A stretch of 54,651 bases of DNA from Ahrensia sp. R2A130 (GCF_000179775.1 NZ_AEEB01000021.1:1-54651), one strand, 5' to 3'. Shown: positions 15,052-23,970, counted from the stretch's first letter. The notes: generated by a model from the letters alone, not told the origin. Translations and numbers: made by a program.

Positions 15052-15519
15052 ATGCGCCATCTTCCGACAATTTTATTACTCATATCGATTGTCGCGGCAT
15101 CGTCTGCAGCAGCAAACACGCTGCCCGAAAAGACCAAGCACATGTTCGCAAAGGCCTCTAACGAGGTCGCAGAAGTCACCGGCTACGAAAAGAAGCCATT
15201 GACCGGAACAAAAGATGGCTGTCGAGATGACGGGTTCTGCGAGGCGTATTTCGGCAACCTTCATCTGCGCGTATACGGCAGGGGAATAGCTATGCTGTTT
15301 TCAACCAGCCTAGAGACCACGGAGACCTATTTCGCGGCATGTGTAGCGGTATTGGAAGCCATCTCTGGTGCTTCGAATGCAGCTTCGCGGCAAGTAATGC
15401 TAAGGGCGGCGCAAGCGATAGGTTCAGGCCCGGTGAAATTTGATGCACTGAATGTGCAAGTTGAGTTACGAATTGATAGGTCCAACCACCGCCCAGAATG
15501 TCAGTTCTTCGCCTACTAA
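15052..15519 (+). CDS. secreted hypothetical protein
   Basis: 155 residues from ATG 15052, chosen because it gives a clean Sec signal peptide (MRHLPTILLLISIVAASSAA, likely cleaved after AAA-N). The mature protein has four Cys (KDGCRDDGFCEAYF, AACVAV, PECQF), plausibly two disulphides in the periplasm. Its stop codon overlaps the stop of the convergent tape-measure gene. No family recognised; as an envelope-directed prophage accessory gene it may alter the lysogen surface. Confidence 0.6.
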   Translation: MRHLPTILLLISIVAASSAAANTLPEKTKHMFAKASNEVAEVTGYEKKPLTGTKDGCRDDGFCEAYFGNLHLRVYGRGIAMLFSTSLETTETYFAACVAVLEAISGASNAASRQVMLRAAQAIGSGPVKFDALNVQVELRIDRSNHRPECQFFAY

Positions 15520-17594
15520 CCAGGTGTTCCCGCCTGCCCAGCGTTCGGTGTCGATTTGCTGGGTGCGCCGGTGGTCAACCGGCCCTTACCGCCTACCTTC
15601 ACTGCGACCCCGGCACCTTGCGCCCTTCGTTTTGCGTCAGCCAGCGCGGCGTCAAAGGCGCTTGTGTCGGCTGTGATCGGCACCACCACCGGTGCGGAAG
15701 CTTGGCTGTGGATGCCGCTAATAGCCGTGGCCGCTTCGCGGGTATCTACATTCATCACAGCTTGTATGCGATTTGCGAGGCTGGCCGCACCAGCCCCCAT
15801 ATTTGCAGCGAAATTGTCGCTTGCTGCTGCCCGTCTTGCTGCCGGTGAAGTGCCATCACCATACTCGGCGTAGTTGTCTGCAAGATCGGTGCCGACGCCA
15901 TTGTCAGCGTTAGTTGTTATATCCTTCAATCCATCAGGAACACGCACACCAGCTCCTGATATGTCTCCGCGCGCAGTTGGCGTGGTGACTTCGACCACAG
16001 GCAACGGAGCACCAGTTCCAGTGCCCGGATGATGGCCGGTCGGTCCGGGTTCATAGGGGTTTGCAACACGCGCGTCTTTCGCCGTAGCAGCGTCCTTTGA
16101 AGCGTAGTAGGCAGCAACTGGGTCGCCCTTGTAGCCGCCCGTTGCCCAAGCCTTCATAATTTCAGCGATGATCGCCTGCCGCTTGTAGAGGCGGTCGAAG
16201 ACGCTGTAGTCGCCGCGCTGTGTCCGCTCTTTATCGACACGCGCCGCCAGATCGTCTTCACCATAACGGGTGACGTATTCGCTGCGAGCATCATCTACGG
16301 TGGACTTAGAAGCAATTTCGTCCGCTAGCTGGTTATTGAATTCGGTCAGCATATCGAGACCCGTGCCCAACGGATTGATGAAAAGCTCGCCTATGCTCTC
16401 CCCGATGTTGCCAAAGGATGTTTGAAGCCTCGAAACCTGCGTTTCCCACAAGTCCATTTGCCGTTCAGTGGCTTCGGCGATTGAACCCACATAGTTCGAT
16501 TTATCCTTGCTGAAAGCCAAAGCAGCCAAGACTTTTTCGAAGCCTTTACCAATCCGAGCGGCTTCATCGTCAAACCCTTCGCCCAGAAATGCTCCGAGAA
16601 AACTGGCTTGCTGCTGACCGCTCAATTTGTTCAGCTCCTTGAAAAAAGTTATAGCCCGCTCACCGCCCTGAATTTTTGAAAATTCTTTAAGGTCGCCGAC
16701 AATATTCTGCAAACCACTCGCAGCCTTATCCGATAAATTTTCCGGGGCCAGTAGCTTACCTGTGATGGTATCCATCGCCCGTGCGGCAATTTCTGCTGGC
16801 ATTTTTAAGTCGATCAGAGCCGAGCCCCAAGCTGCAATTTCTTGTGGCGTCATGCCGAAGTTAGTGAGACCTGCTCCTGCGCGATCGACAAATGCCGCGA
16901 TATCCACCTCATCTGAAATGCCCGCATCGGCCAACCCGTTGATCAGATCTGCATACTCTTCTTGCTCGGTGCGTTTCAGGCCCAAACCAGATTCAAAGCC
17001 AGCGAAGAAGTTTCCGACTTTTTCAGCCGATGTATCCCAAGATGCAGCAACGGAAGTGGATAGCTTCGCAAACTCGCGCAACTCGCCTAACGGAATACCA
17101 GATGCGGCTCCGCGCTCGTAAGCGGCTAGAATTTCGCCCATGGAAGCAGGAACTTCACCGGCAAGCGCTTTCACCTCCTCACGAATGTTCGCCATTTCCT
17201 CAGTCGTCGCACCAGATTTCTTCCGAATGCCCTCTAGTGCGGTTTCCATGGTGCTAGCAGCGTTGATGGTGGCAGCAGCAGCAGCGCCCAAAGCTACTGG
17301 CCCAGCGAAGCGCGCCAAGTCGCCAATTGATGTTCGTATAAGACCAGATGACCGTGACGCTGACGCACCGACCCTGTTAATGTCATTGCGCGCTCGTGCC
17401 GTTCCACTTGATATGGTGCCGACGTTACGATTGATGGACGCCGTATTGCGTCGAACAGAACGCGCGTCACGAGACATCAGCCCCAAGCCGCTGCCACCCC
17501 CCCGCAAATCTTTGAGGGACTGGCCAACACGCCGGATTTGACGACTTGCATCGTCCTTAGCCTTCAGACGGAGCTGAACCTCCATAGAACTCAT
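15516..17594 (-). CDS. tail tape-measure protein
   Basis: 692 residues. The N-terminus is helical and Ser/Arg-rich (QIRRVGQSLKDLRGGGSG). Residues about 95-330 match the TP901-type tape-measure core: TINAASTMETALEGIRKKSG, TTEEMANIREEVKALAGEVP and FAKLSTSVAASWDTSAEKVG. The C-terminal third is Ala/Gly/Pro-rich. It sets tail length, and 692 residues predict a tail of roughly 100 nm by the usual 1.5 angstrom per residue rule. It follows the tube and frameshifted chaperone genes as in other tailed phages. Confidence 0.9.
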   Translation of the reverse strand: MSSMEVQLRLKAKDDASRQIRRVGQSLKDLRGGGSGLGLMSRDARSVRRNTASINRNVGTISSGTARARNDINRVGASASRSSGLIRTSIGDLARFAGPVALGAAAAATINAASTMETALEGIRKKSGATTEEMANIREEVKALAGEVPASMGEILAAYERGAASGIPLGELREFAKLSTSVAASWDTSAEKVGNFFAGFESGLGLKRTEQEEYADLINGLADAGISDEVDIAAFVDRAGAGLTNFGMTPQEIAAWGSALIDLKMPAEIAARAMDTITGKLLAPENLSDKAASGLQNIVGDLKEFSKIQGGERAITFFKELNKLSGQQQASFLGAFLGEGFDDEAARIGKGFEKVLAALAFSKDKSNYVGSIAEATERQMDLWETQVSRLQTSFGNIGESIGELFINPLGTGLDMLTEFNNQLADEIASKSTVDDARSEYVTRYGEDDLAARVDKERTQRGDYSVFDRLYKRQAIIAEIMKAWATGGYKGDPVAAYYASKDAATAKDARVANPYEPGPTGHHPGTGTGAPLPVVEVTTPTARGDISGAGVRVPDGLKDITTNADNGVGTDLADNYAEYGDGTSPAARRAAASDNFAANMGAGAASLANRIQAVMNVDTREAATAISGIHSQASAPVVVPITADTSAFDAALADAKRRAQGAGVAVKVGGKGRLTTGAPSKSTPNAGQAGTPG

Positions 17595-17595
17595 G

Positions 17596-18035
17596 TTATT
17601 TGATCCCGCCGTATTGCGTATCGAAAGCCTGCTCAGCCATCAATTCTTTTTCAATTTCGGAAGCCGTCAATTGGAGCGTCTCGGATCGGCTCCAGCCATA
17701 TCTTCGGCAGAGAGCTCGAGCGGCGTTGTCGGCGTGACGCCATCTCCCTTGGAAAAAAAATCGAAGAGCGCTTTCTCTACAAGTTTCGCGTCTGGAACAG
17801 AGATAGCACCGATTTTAGCAAAACCCGGCTCGACAATGAGCTCACGCAAATAGTCATCGACCACTGCATGAAGCACTTGGAAGAATATGGTTCCGTCTTC
17901 CAACCGCATATGCGCGAAGGGATCGCCGTGCTGGGCATACAGCGCCCGCCACGGAGCTTTGATCTCTATCTCGTCAAATGTGGTGCCGCCCTCTTCGTAA
18001 AGGCGTGACAGCGGCACTGTGATCGTTTCAGCCAT
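17596..18035 (-). CDS. tail assembly chaperone, -1 frameshifted long form
   Basis: The short chaperone ORF contains GAT TTT TTT TCC (slippery run of eight T at 17760-17753). A -1 slip there continues in an open frame of 52 codons to a TAA at 17596-17598, one base before the tape-measure ATG. The extension (HADNAARALCRRYGWSRSET then LQLTASEIEKELMAEQAF) looks like real coding sequence and like the T-domain of G/GT chaperones. The fusion is about 146 residues. This is the expected position of gpG/gpGT in lambda and gp41/42 in Mu. Confidence 0.78.
17667..18035 (-). CDS. tail assembly chaperone, short form (Mu gp41-like)
   Basis: 122 residues, MAETITVPLSRLYEEGGTTF onward, with a conserved-looking FAHMRLEDGTIFFQVLHAVV segment. 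It lies between tube and tape measure, where phages encode the chaperone that coats the tape-measure protein during tail assembly. The zero-frame product ends shortly after the T-run with PRRSN; the -1 product is described separately. The stop of the tube gene lies 2 bases upstream of its start. Confidence 0.85.
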   Translation of the reverse strand: MAETITVPLSRLYEEGGTTFDEIEIKAPWRALYAQHGDPFAHMRLEDGTIFFQVLHAVVDDYLRELIVEPGFAKIGAISVPDAKLVEKALFDFFSKGDGVTPTTPLELSAEDMAGADPRRSN

Positions 18036-18037
18036 GC

Positions 18038-18412
18038 TTACAGCCCGTCACGAACACGGTAGGACGGCGATGCGAAGGTCAGGCCGGAAACCTCACCGTT
18101 TGCCCGGTCAATGGATGGCTCGCCTTCAAAGTGAGCGCCGGTCCACGAATGGACAACGCCGGTGTATTCTTCCGCCAGCGTGGCTTCCAGATTGACCTCA
18201 CGAACAAGCCGGTTCCAATCGGTGCCGGGTGTATCTTTGAACGTCACTTCCGCTTTGAAGGGTTTCAGTTCGCCCACCTTGTCCACCGAACCATCCTGGT
18301 TGGTGACACTTTCAGATGTGAAGTTGCTGGGCATGTTGGTGAACGCGCCGCGCAGGGTCAGCTTGGAGCCGTCACCCATGCGAAAGTCCATTTCTCCGCC
18401 GAATTTATCCAT
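18038..18412 (-). CDS. tail tube protein (Mu gp40-like)
   Basis: 124 residues, beta-rich, containing MRMGDGSKL-like and GELKPFKAEVTFKDTPGTDW segments typical of the contractile tail tube of Mu and relatives. It is located immediately downstream of the sheath gene. Forms stacked hexameric rings of the inner tube. Confidence 0.87.
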   Translation of the reverse strand: MDKFGGEMDFRMGDGSKLTLRGAFTNMPSNFTSESVTNQDGSVDKVGELKPFKAEVTFKDTPGTDWNRLVREVNLEATLAEEYTGVVHSWTGAHFEGEPSIDRANGEVSGLTFASPSYRVRDGL

Positions 18413-18430
18413 CGGAATTTCCTTTCTGCC

Positions 18431-19954
18431 TTACGCCGCAGCGACGTTGGCTTCGTTGATCTGTGAGTAAAGACGGGCGTTCGACGCGATCACGTCGAGA
18501 GGATTGCTCCTATCCAACGGCGCGAAGACATCCACGCGATTGGGATTGTCCGCATTCCGGCGAACCACCAATCGCTTGGCGAACAGTTCGGGGTTTTCCA
18601 TCAGCCCCTGCAAGCCGCATTTCTCATAGGCACGCACCAGCGTTCCAGCGATTGTGCGGGTGGTCGATACCTTGAGCAGCCCGCCGGGGTTGGCGTCTGC
18701 AATGACGTGCCTGCCATGTTCGATGGCGAACATCTGGCGAGCCAGCCGTAGGAAGTAGATCGTCGGGTAATACCACTGGATATCGCGGAAGGTCGTGTCC
18801 ACCTGCCCCAGCGGGTCACGCTGGTATGTGGTGATCAGCTTATCGATGGCGACCTTGCCATCACCGGTCACGCTCCATGTGGAAATGCCCGACCGGTTCA
18901 ACGTGTTGCGGGTTGGATAGGCCGGATGCAAAGCACGGGATCGGGGCGCGGTTATGCCCTGCATGACGATGCCGGTCTGGTTTGCTGCAGCCCCGGCGGT
19001 TACGCCATCGGATGCCTGCGTAATCACAGACGACATGGCAGCAGCAGCCCAAGCCCACGCCGGTTCTGCATTACCAGCAGCAGAAAAGCGCGGCACGATT
19101 GTTTCGTGACGGCTGTTGCGACCAAGGCCCGTGGTGGTGAGCGCTGAAATCGTGTCCGTCGCCACCGTCAGCACATGGCCGTAGGATTGGCGAGCGTAGG
19201 AAAACCGGCCTGACACGTCACCGAACGTCGCATCGTAGCGGGCAAGGTTTGCCGTATCGGAGAATGGCGAGGTCACGAAGTCGAACGGCTCGTCACCAAG
19301 TGCAGCAAGACCCGTGGAAAGGTCAGGCACACCGGTTGGCGTCACGCTGTTTGCTTTCGTAATAACGCCGGTGAAGGCGTTCTTGGTGTAGCGGGCAACA
19401 AGTTCAGGGATGTAGAAATCGTAATCGATGAAGATTTGACCGGCATGGCGTGCGGTGCATGTCACCACAGCGGCATTTGCAGCAGCAGTCACTTCCGGCG
19501 TTTCGCCTGTGATGTCGTTGTATGCCGCGTTGATCGCCACAGCGAGGTTCGCTGCCACATCGGCTGCGGTATCACCGGACACGATGTCAACCGAAACGGG
19601 AATACCGCCCACCAGCATGAAACCTTGTCCCGGCTGCGGATTGGCCACGGTGAGCGTCCACTCGCCAGCGGTTCCTGTTGCAGGAACGGCCATAATCCAC
19701 GTTTCCTGCACAGGCGCGTTGCGGAAGGCCGTAGAACCCATGCGGTCCAGCATCGATCCGACACCGGCCATATTGCGAATTTCCTCACGAGACGTAACGA
19801 CAATTGGTTCGTTCGTGGCAATGGCAGCGCCTGCGTTGGCATGGCCAATGATCAGATGACGGGCATTGCTTTCGAACTGGCCACCAGACGTGACCTCGAA
19901 CGAAATGAGAGGCGCGACAAGGCCGCTGCCTGGAATGTTTTCGAAGCCGATCAT
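18431..19954 (-). CDS. tail sheath protein (Mu gpL-like)
   Basis: 507 residues. The start (MIGFENIPGSGLVAPLISFE), the SNARHLIIGHANAGA motif and the C-terminal LARYDATFGDVSGRFSYARQ and NPELFAKRLVVRRNADNPNR stretches match Mu-type contractile sheaths; length is close to Mu gpL (495). It contracts around the tube at infection. The gene overlaps the gp38-like gene by four bases. Confidence 0.93.
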   Translation of the reverse strand: MIGFENIPGSGLVAPLISFEVTSGGQFESNARHLIIGHANAGAAIATNEPIVVTSREEIRNMAGVGSMLDRMGSTAFRNAPVQETWIMAVPATGTAGEWTLTVANPQPGQGFMLVGGIPVSVDIVSGDTAADVAANLAVAINAAYNDITGETPEVTAAANAAVVTCTARHAGQIFIDYDFYIPELVARYTKNAFTGVITKANSVTPTGVPDLSTGLAALGDEPFDFVTSPFSDTANLARYDATFGDVSGRFSYARQSYGHVLTVATDTISALTTTGLGRNSRHETIVPRFSAAGNAEPAWAWAAAAMSSVITQASDGVTAGAAANQTGIVMQGITAPRSRALHPAYPTRNTLNRSGISTWSVTGDGKVAIDKLITTYQRDPLGQVDTTFRDIQWYYPTIYFLRLARQMFAIEHGRHVIADANPGGLLKVSTTRTIAGTLVRAYEKCGLQGLMENPELFAKRLVVRRNADNPNRVDVFAPLDRSNPLDVIASNARLYSQINEANVAAA

Positions 19955-20208
19955 TTTGTATCATCCTTTGCTTTGCGCGCCTTTGGGGCAGCGTCGGGCT
20001 TGTCATCTTCGGGTTTGGGGTTTTCGGTATCCGCGCCGTTGTCTTCCGGCTCGTCACCTTCGACGATGCAGCCCTGCAGGATCAGCGCAGCGATGAACGG
20101 GTCTTCCGGGTTCACCCGTTCCCCGCGTTCGCTCCACATCCGGTTGGTTCCGGGCAAAGGCAGTCGTTCGCCCGATTTTGCCAATCGGTAGCGTTTCAAT
20201 TTCGACAT
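19951..20208 (-). CDS. DUF2635-family protein (Mu gp38-like)
   Basis: 85 residues. The first half (GTNRMWSERGERVNPEDPFI) is the DUF2635 signature, the second half is acidic, Lys/Asp/Pro-rich and probably disordered. In Mu-type phages it sits just upstream of the sheath gene; precise role unknown. Confidence 0.85.
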   Translation of the reverse strand: MSKLKRYRLAKSGERLPLPGTNRMWSERGERVNPEDPFIAALILQGCIVEGDEPEDNGADTENPKPEDDKPDAAPKARKAKDDTK

Positions 20209-20221
20209 GGTGTCGGCCTCG

Positions 20222-20767
20222 TCAGGTTTGGGGTGTTGTTAAATTCGCGTCGGCCTGTCCGTCAGTGTGGATGGCCATATCTGCGCCAGCGAGATCATCG
20301 CCGGTCGGTTCGGTGTCGGGTTTGTAGAGATTATCCGTCGCTTCCAGAAACACGGTCTGCGTGAATAGAACGCCCAGCATCGTGACGCCCTTCTTCACCA
20401 AGGAGTCGTCGCTGTATGGAACGATAGAAAGATCGGACTGCTGGATGGTTTCGGCTATGCCAAGGTCGTTGCTGGTGATGGCTGATGCCACCTTCATACC
20501 GGCGTTGTAGGCATTTTCCGCACGGTCATGGCCTTTTGCCAGTATCACCACAGCCATCTTCAACGATGCTTCAAACGAGAATTGTGTGGCCGGTGTCAGT
20601 CCGTCCGTGCCGACAAAGCAGATAATGGCTGCGGTCTGCCCTGCAATCGAATAGGTGTTGATGTCGGAAGGCGAGAACTTGGCGTCGTCGTGTATCTGCA
20701 CAGACAGCCCGTCGATCGGTTTGATCGCTGCTTCTACCGCTTCCCTAAATTTCGGAATGGTGGTCAT
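20222..20767 (-). CDS. tail terminator-like protein (Mu gp37, DUF1834)
   Basis: 181 residues, with TIPKFREAVEAAIKPIDGLS and FEASLKMAVVILAKGHDRAE segments of the gp37 family, thought to act at tail-to-head completion. The C-terminal 30 residues are low complexity. The start overlaps the stop of the G-like gene (ATGA). Confidence 0.82.
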   Translation of the reverse strand: MTTIPKFREAVEAAIKPIDGLSVQIHDDAKFSPSDINTYSIAGQTAAIICFVGTDGLTPATQFSFEASLKMAVVILAKGHDRAENAYNAGMKVASAITSNDLGIAETIQQSDLSIVPYSDDSLVKKGVTMLGVLFTQTVFLEATDNLYKPDTEPTGDDLAGADMAIHTDGQADANLTTPQT

Positions 20768-21180
20768 GCTGCAAGCCTCCGCACGACGCTTTCGAACACG
20801 CGGCGCACTTCCTGCTCGTCGGACGCTGATATGCCGATGAAGGGGCGAGCTGGCATTTTCTTGGTGCCGCCCTGCAAATAGCCTGCGTATGCGAGGTTCG
20901 TGCCTACTATGGCGATGTCACCACCCACGGTGCGTTGGATGGAGCCAGCCAAGCCGCCGGTGTCAACCAGAATGTTGTCGGTGCCTTTGCTGGCAACAGT
21001 GCTATCGGCCAATGGCGACCATTTGGACCCATCAGGTGCCGTCTTGGTGGCAACGATGCGTTTCACCGTCTGGTTCTCGACCGCAGCCGCTGCAGCGTTC
21101 AGGGCAGGTTCTTTCCAGCCCAGCACCGCAGACATGGATTTGATGGCAGCATCAAGACCGACCAGCTCAATCGTAATCAT
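20764..21180 (-). CDS. virion morphogenesis protein (Mu gpG-like)
   Basis: 138 residues from MITIELVGLDAAIKSM; the upstream in-frame extension to 21309 overlaps the gp36-like gene and is not protein-like. The segment ILVDTGGLAGSIQRTVGGDI and the tail TKKMPARPFIGISASDEQ are characteristic of the Mu G / phage virion morphogenesis family, a tail completion or head-neck protein. The ATG overlaps the upstream stop. Confidence 0.85.
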   Translation of the reverse strand: MITIELVGLDAAIKSMSAVLGWKEPALNAAAAAVENQTVKRIVATKTAPDGSKWSPLADSTVASKGTDNILVDTGGLAGSIQRTVGGDIAIVGTNLAYAGYLQGGTKKMPARPFIGISASDEQEVRRVFESVVRRLAA

Positions 21181-21608
21181 ATGCGAGCGACCGTGCCAAA
21201 GGATGGCTGGGAAAGAATGCGCCCGTCCGGCGATGCGCCGCCACCTGAGCCGTTGGAAAGCGTTGCACTGGGGATCGTCGCGCGGCCCGTAGCCACGTCT
21301 TTCACCCACCGGATTGCGTCTTCGTAGCGCTGGCGAATGTCTTCGGTCAGGCTCATGGCGCTGTTGGCCAGTCGGTAGAACGCTATCTCCACGGTGGCAT
21401 TTCGCAACGCAGGCGGCGTTGGTACCAGAAGGATCAACCCGTCGATGTCGTAGCGAACAGCCAGATAGCCATCCAACTCTGCGGATGCGTCTTCCAGCGC
21501 CCGTTCGATGGCGGCATTGTCCACGTCAGGGCCTTCGCGACGTGCGACAGCCTCCAATGCCGGATAACCGTGAAGCGTGATCAGATCATCGCGTGTAGCG
21601 TAAGCCAT
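21177..21608 (-). CDS. Mu gp36-like protein (DUF1320)
   Basis: 143 residues. MAYATRDDLITLHGYPALEA and the IERALEDASAELDGYLAVRY segment are typical of DUF1320/gp36, a head-tail connector component. Order relative to the G-like and capsid genes is as in Mu-type tail/neck modules. Confidence 0.87.
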   Translation of the reverse strand: MAYATRDDLITLHGYPALEAVARREGPDVDNAAIERALEDASAELDGYLAVRYDIDGLILLVPTPPALRNATVEIAFYRLANSAMSLTEDIRQRYEDAIRWVKDVATGRATIPSATLSNGSGGGASPDGRILSQPSFGTVARI

Positions 21609-21647
21609 TATCGCGCCTCACGGTTGGTTTCGGGGCAGTCAGACAGC

Positions 21648-22028
21648 TTACTTGCCGCCCTTCTGCTGTTTGATCTTATCAGCCACAACCTTCGCCTCAG
21701 CGTCCGAAAGGTCTTCGGATGGCTTCGGTTCGGAGTTGGAATTGACCACGCCAATACCGCCGACTTGGGCTTGCTCGGCAGACTTGGCAAACTCGCCGTT
21801 GCTGTCAGAAAGCAGGTTCGTCATGCCGGAGAGATCGCGTTCGCCGGGCTTGCGGTTGTCTTCTGCGGCTTTGGATGAAGCGTTGGCCTCCTCCAAGGCT
21901 TTCTTGGCAGCGTCAGCGATAGCGCCTTTGCCGTCTGTCGCGGATGCGCGACCAGCCAAAAGCTGTGCCTTGGCGTCGTCACGACGCGCGATGGCGTCCA
22001 TGGTGTCTGCGTTCAGTTTATCGGCCAT
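21648..22028 (-). CDS. hypothetical head-region protein (Mu gp35 position)
   Basis: 126 residues from MADKLNADTMDAIARRDDAK. The start is fixed by AGGAGGT 5 bases before the ATG; the longer frame to 22160 runs into the capsid gene. Helical, Lys/Ala/Glu-rich, ending DAEAKVVADKIKQQKGGK. It holds the position of Mu gp35 between capsid and gp36 but no sequence similarity can be claimed by eye. Confidence 0.65.
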   Translation of the reverse strand: MADKLNADTMDAIARRDDAKAQLLAGRASATDGKGAIADAAKKALEEANASSKAAEDNRKPGERDLSGMTNLLSDSNGEFAKSAEQAQVGGIGVVNSNSEPKPSEDLSDAEAKVVADKIKQQKGGK

Positions 22029-22062
22029 GTTGACCTCCTGTGTCATGAAAATGGGGGCGGAA

Positions 22063-22083
22063 GCAGGAGCGCGAAGCCCCTGC
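22063..22083 (-). promoter_or_regulatory. stem-loop after capsid gene
   Basis: On the minus strand GCAGGGGC pairs with GCTCCTGC (8 bp, one G-U) around TTCGC, 10 bases beyond the capsid stop. The sequence after it is C-rich with a short TTTT, so it may be a weak terminator or mRNA-stabilising hairpin that raises capsid yield relative to downstream genes. Confidence 0.45.
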
Positions 22084-22092
22084 CCCGTAGGA

Positions 22093-23094
22093 TCAGCCGT
22101 TGGTGACGACAGCGACCATGCGCACGAACCGTGGGTCGAAGACGCGGGTCCAGTTGGCACCGTTCGCCAATTCGGCGTTGGTTGGTGCAGAACCAGCGAT
22201 GGTGCCGTCGAACTTCACACCACGCGGGTGCATCACGAAGTGGCGACGATACCAGACGGTCTGAACACCTTCACCGTTACCGGCGGCAGGGGCGCTGTCG
22301 AACTCGACTGGCAGCACAGGGCCACCAGCACCGGTCGCCTCAGCGTAGCCGATACCGCCCGAACCGAAGAGGTAGGACGTGTATTTCAGGCCGGACGTGG
22401 AGCCCGCAACCTTCGGGCACTTGTCGGACATCACAATGCGACGACCGTTGTAAGTGGCGAACTGCAAGCCGGTCACAGGGTCCTGCTCGTAGACCAACGC
22501 TCGCTGGGCTTCGAGATTGTAGTAAACGCGGCTGTGGACCATCATCGCAGTCAGGTCGGAACCGTATTCACCCAACAGCGAGTAGGCGGAGGTCGCTACA
22601 TCGATGTCGAATTTCACCGGTGCGCCGATACCGTCTTCGGTTGCCACGTCCAGCACGTTACCGGCCATCTGTGGGTCGGCGAAAACACCGGTCATGGTGG
22701 AGAGCAAAGCTTCCTGCTCACGACGATCCCAGTAATCGGCGATCATATCCGCAATCACGGACATCGGGTCAGTGGCGGTCAGTGCACCAACGAGGTTGGC
22801 GACCTGAATACCGTAGTTACGGCGCAGTTTGCGTCCCTGATCGGCACCCATGGTCAGCTTGCCGGGAACGGCAGACTGGGCGGGGTCGTCGGTGGACACG
22901 TTGTCAGCGCCATCGATATCGTTCCAGAACGGCATCTCGACGATATTGCCGGGGCCGTTGGCGAATGCCTGAATTTCAGCATCAGCCGAAGCCATGCCGG
23001 AATTGCGCAGCATGGATTTCTCCGCGATGCGCTGGCGGGTGTAGGGAAGGAAGACCGTATCGAACAATACGTCGGTCAGGCGGGTGGTAGCCAT
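22093..23094 (-). CDS. major capsid protein
   Basis: 333 residues resembling the 'major capsid protein 13-like' group of HK97-fold coat proteins: the opening TRLTDVLFDTVFLPYTRQRI, NIVEMPFWNDIDGADNVSTD and the DLTAMMVHSRVYYNLEAQRA segment are typical. It follows the scaffold gene and has no N-terminal protease region of its own. Unlike Mu the head genes are not Mu T-like, so the head and tail modules have different origins. Confidence 0.88.
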   Translation of the reverse strand: MATTRLTDVLFDTVFLPYTRQRIAEKSMLRNSGMASADAEIQAFANGPGNIVEMPFWNDIDGADNVSTDDPAQSAVPGKLTMGADQGRKLRRNYGIQVANLVGALTATDPMSVIADMIADYWDRREQEALLSTMTGVFADPQMAGNVLDVATEDGIGAPVKFDIDVATSAYSLLGEYGSDLTAMMVHSRVYYNLEAQRALVYEQDPVTGLQFATYNGRRIVMSDKCPKVAGSTSGLKYTSYLFGSGGIGYAEATGAGGPVLPVEFDSAPAAGNGEGVQTVWYRRHFVMHPRGVKFDGTIAGSAPTNAELANGANWTRVFDPRFVRMVAVVTNG

Positions 23095-23145
23095 GTGTAG
23101 CTCCTATTGCTGTTATGACACCGCCCGACCGGACGTTGCCTTGGC

Positions 23146-23970
23146 TTACTCAGCGCCGAGAAATGGCGAGAGATCGAAGTTCGCGGCAGCAGCTTGTGCT
23201 TTTGCACGCGCGGGATTGTCTTTCAGGGCTTGGCCGATCAACGTCATGTTCGGACGCTGGCCGTCTTTCACCACGAAGGGATTTGGACCGCCGCCGCCTT
23301 TGGCCGGGTTGTTCCCTGTGCCGCCGCCGCCGGATTTCGGATCGGCCTTGAAGGCGAAACCGTAGGTTTCCTCGGCACGCAGCTTTTCAGCGAATGCCTT
23401 GGCCCCCATGGGCTTGCCGTCACTGCCGTAGACAGGCTCACCATCGTCTCCGATGGCCTGCACGATCTGCTTTCCGTCCTCTTCAACGATACGCAGGCGC
23501 TCCCGAAGGATCGGGCGCAGCGCTTCCGGTACGGCATTGGTGGCAGTGATGGCTTCGGAAACCTGTCGCCCCATCAGCTCGTCATTGAGACGGGTGGTGG
23601 CTTTCGACAGGCTTTCATCCTTGGCAGCCAGTTCACGGGCATGCTTCTCATTGACCTCTGCAAGGCGCTTGGCGACGATCTCGTCAGCGTTTGCGCCTTT
23701 GGTGGCCTGTTCTTCCAGTTCGGTAATGCGGGCCGTCACGGCGTCCACATTCTCAAAACCAGCCGCCTTCAATGCTCCATTGGTGGCTTTCGCCTCGTCG
23801 CGTTCCTTGCGGACAGCGGCAACCGTGCGGTTGAGGGTGGCACGATCATTGACCAGCCCAGCAATGGACGGGTCGAGCGTGAAGTCGCCCTCATCCCCTT
23901 CGCGGGAATAGAGCGCGTGAAATTGTTCCGGTACCTCAGCGAGGTCCGGGCGGGCGAGAAGCCAATCCAT
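23146..23970 (-). CDS. scaffold-like coiled-coil protein
   Basis: 274 residues from MDWLLARPDLAEVPEQFHAL; the upstream frame to 24006 is less likely. A long coiled coil (about 40-135) contains KERDEAKATNGALKAAGFEN and ITELEEQATKGANADEIVAK. A Gly/Pro-rich linker (KSGGGGTGNNPAKGGGGPNP) precedes a C-terminal capsid-binding-like helix (IGQALKDNPARAKAQA). Position immediately upstream of the capsid gene is typical of scaffolding proteins, which are lost or cleaved during head maturation. Confidence 0.78.
   Translation of the reverse strand: MDWLLARPDLAEVPEQFHALYSREGDEGDFTLDPSIAGLVNDRATLNRTVAAVRKERDEAKATNGALKAAGFENVDAVTARITELEEQATKGANADEIVAKRLAEVNEKHARELAAKDESLSKATTRLNDELMGRQVSEAITATNAVPEALRPILRERLRIVEEDGKQIVQAIGDDGEPVYGSDGKPMGAKAFAEKLRAEETYGFAFKADPKSGGGGTGNNPAKGGGGPNPFVVKDGQRPNMTLIGQALKDNPARAKAQAAAANFDLSPFLGAE

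Noticed and set aside
21652..23100. 482-residue plus-strand ORF across the capsid gene
   Set aside because: Antisense shadow of the well-supported capsid and gp35-position genes.
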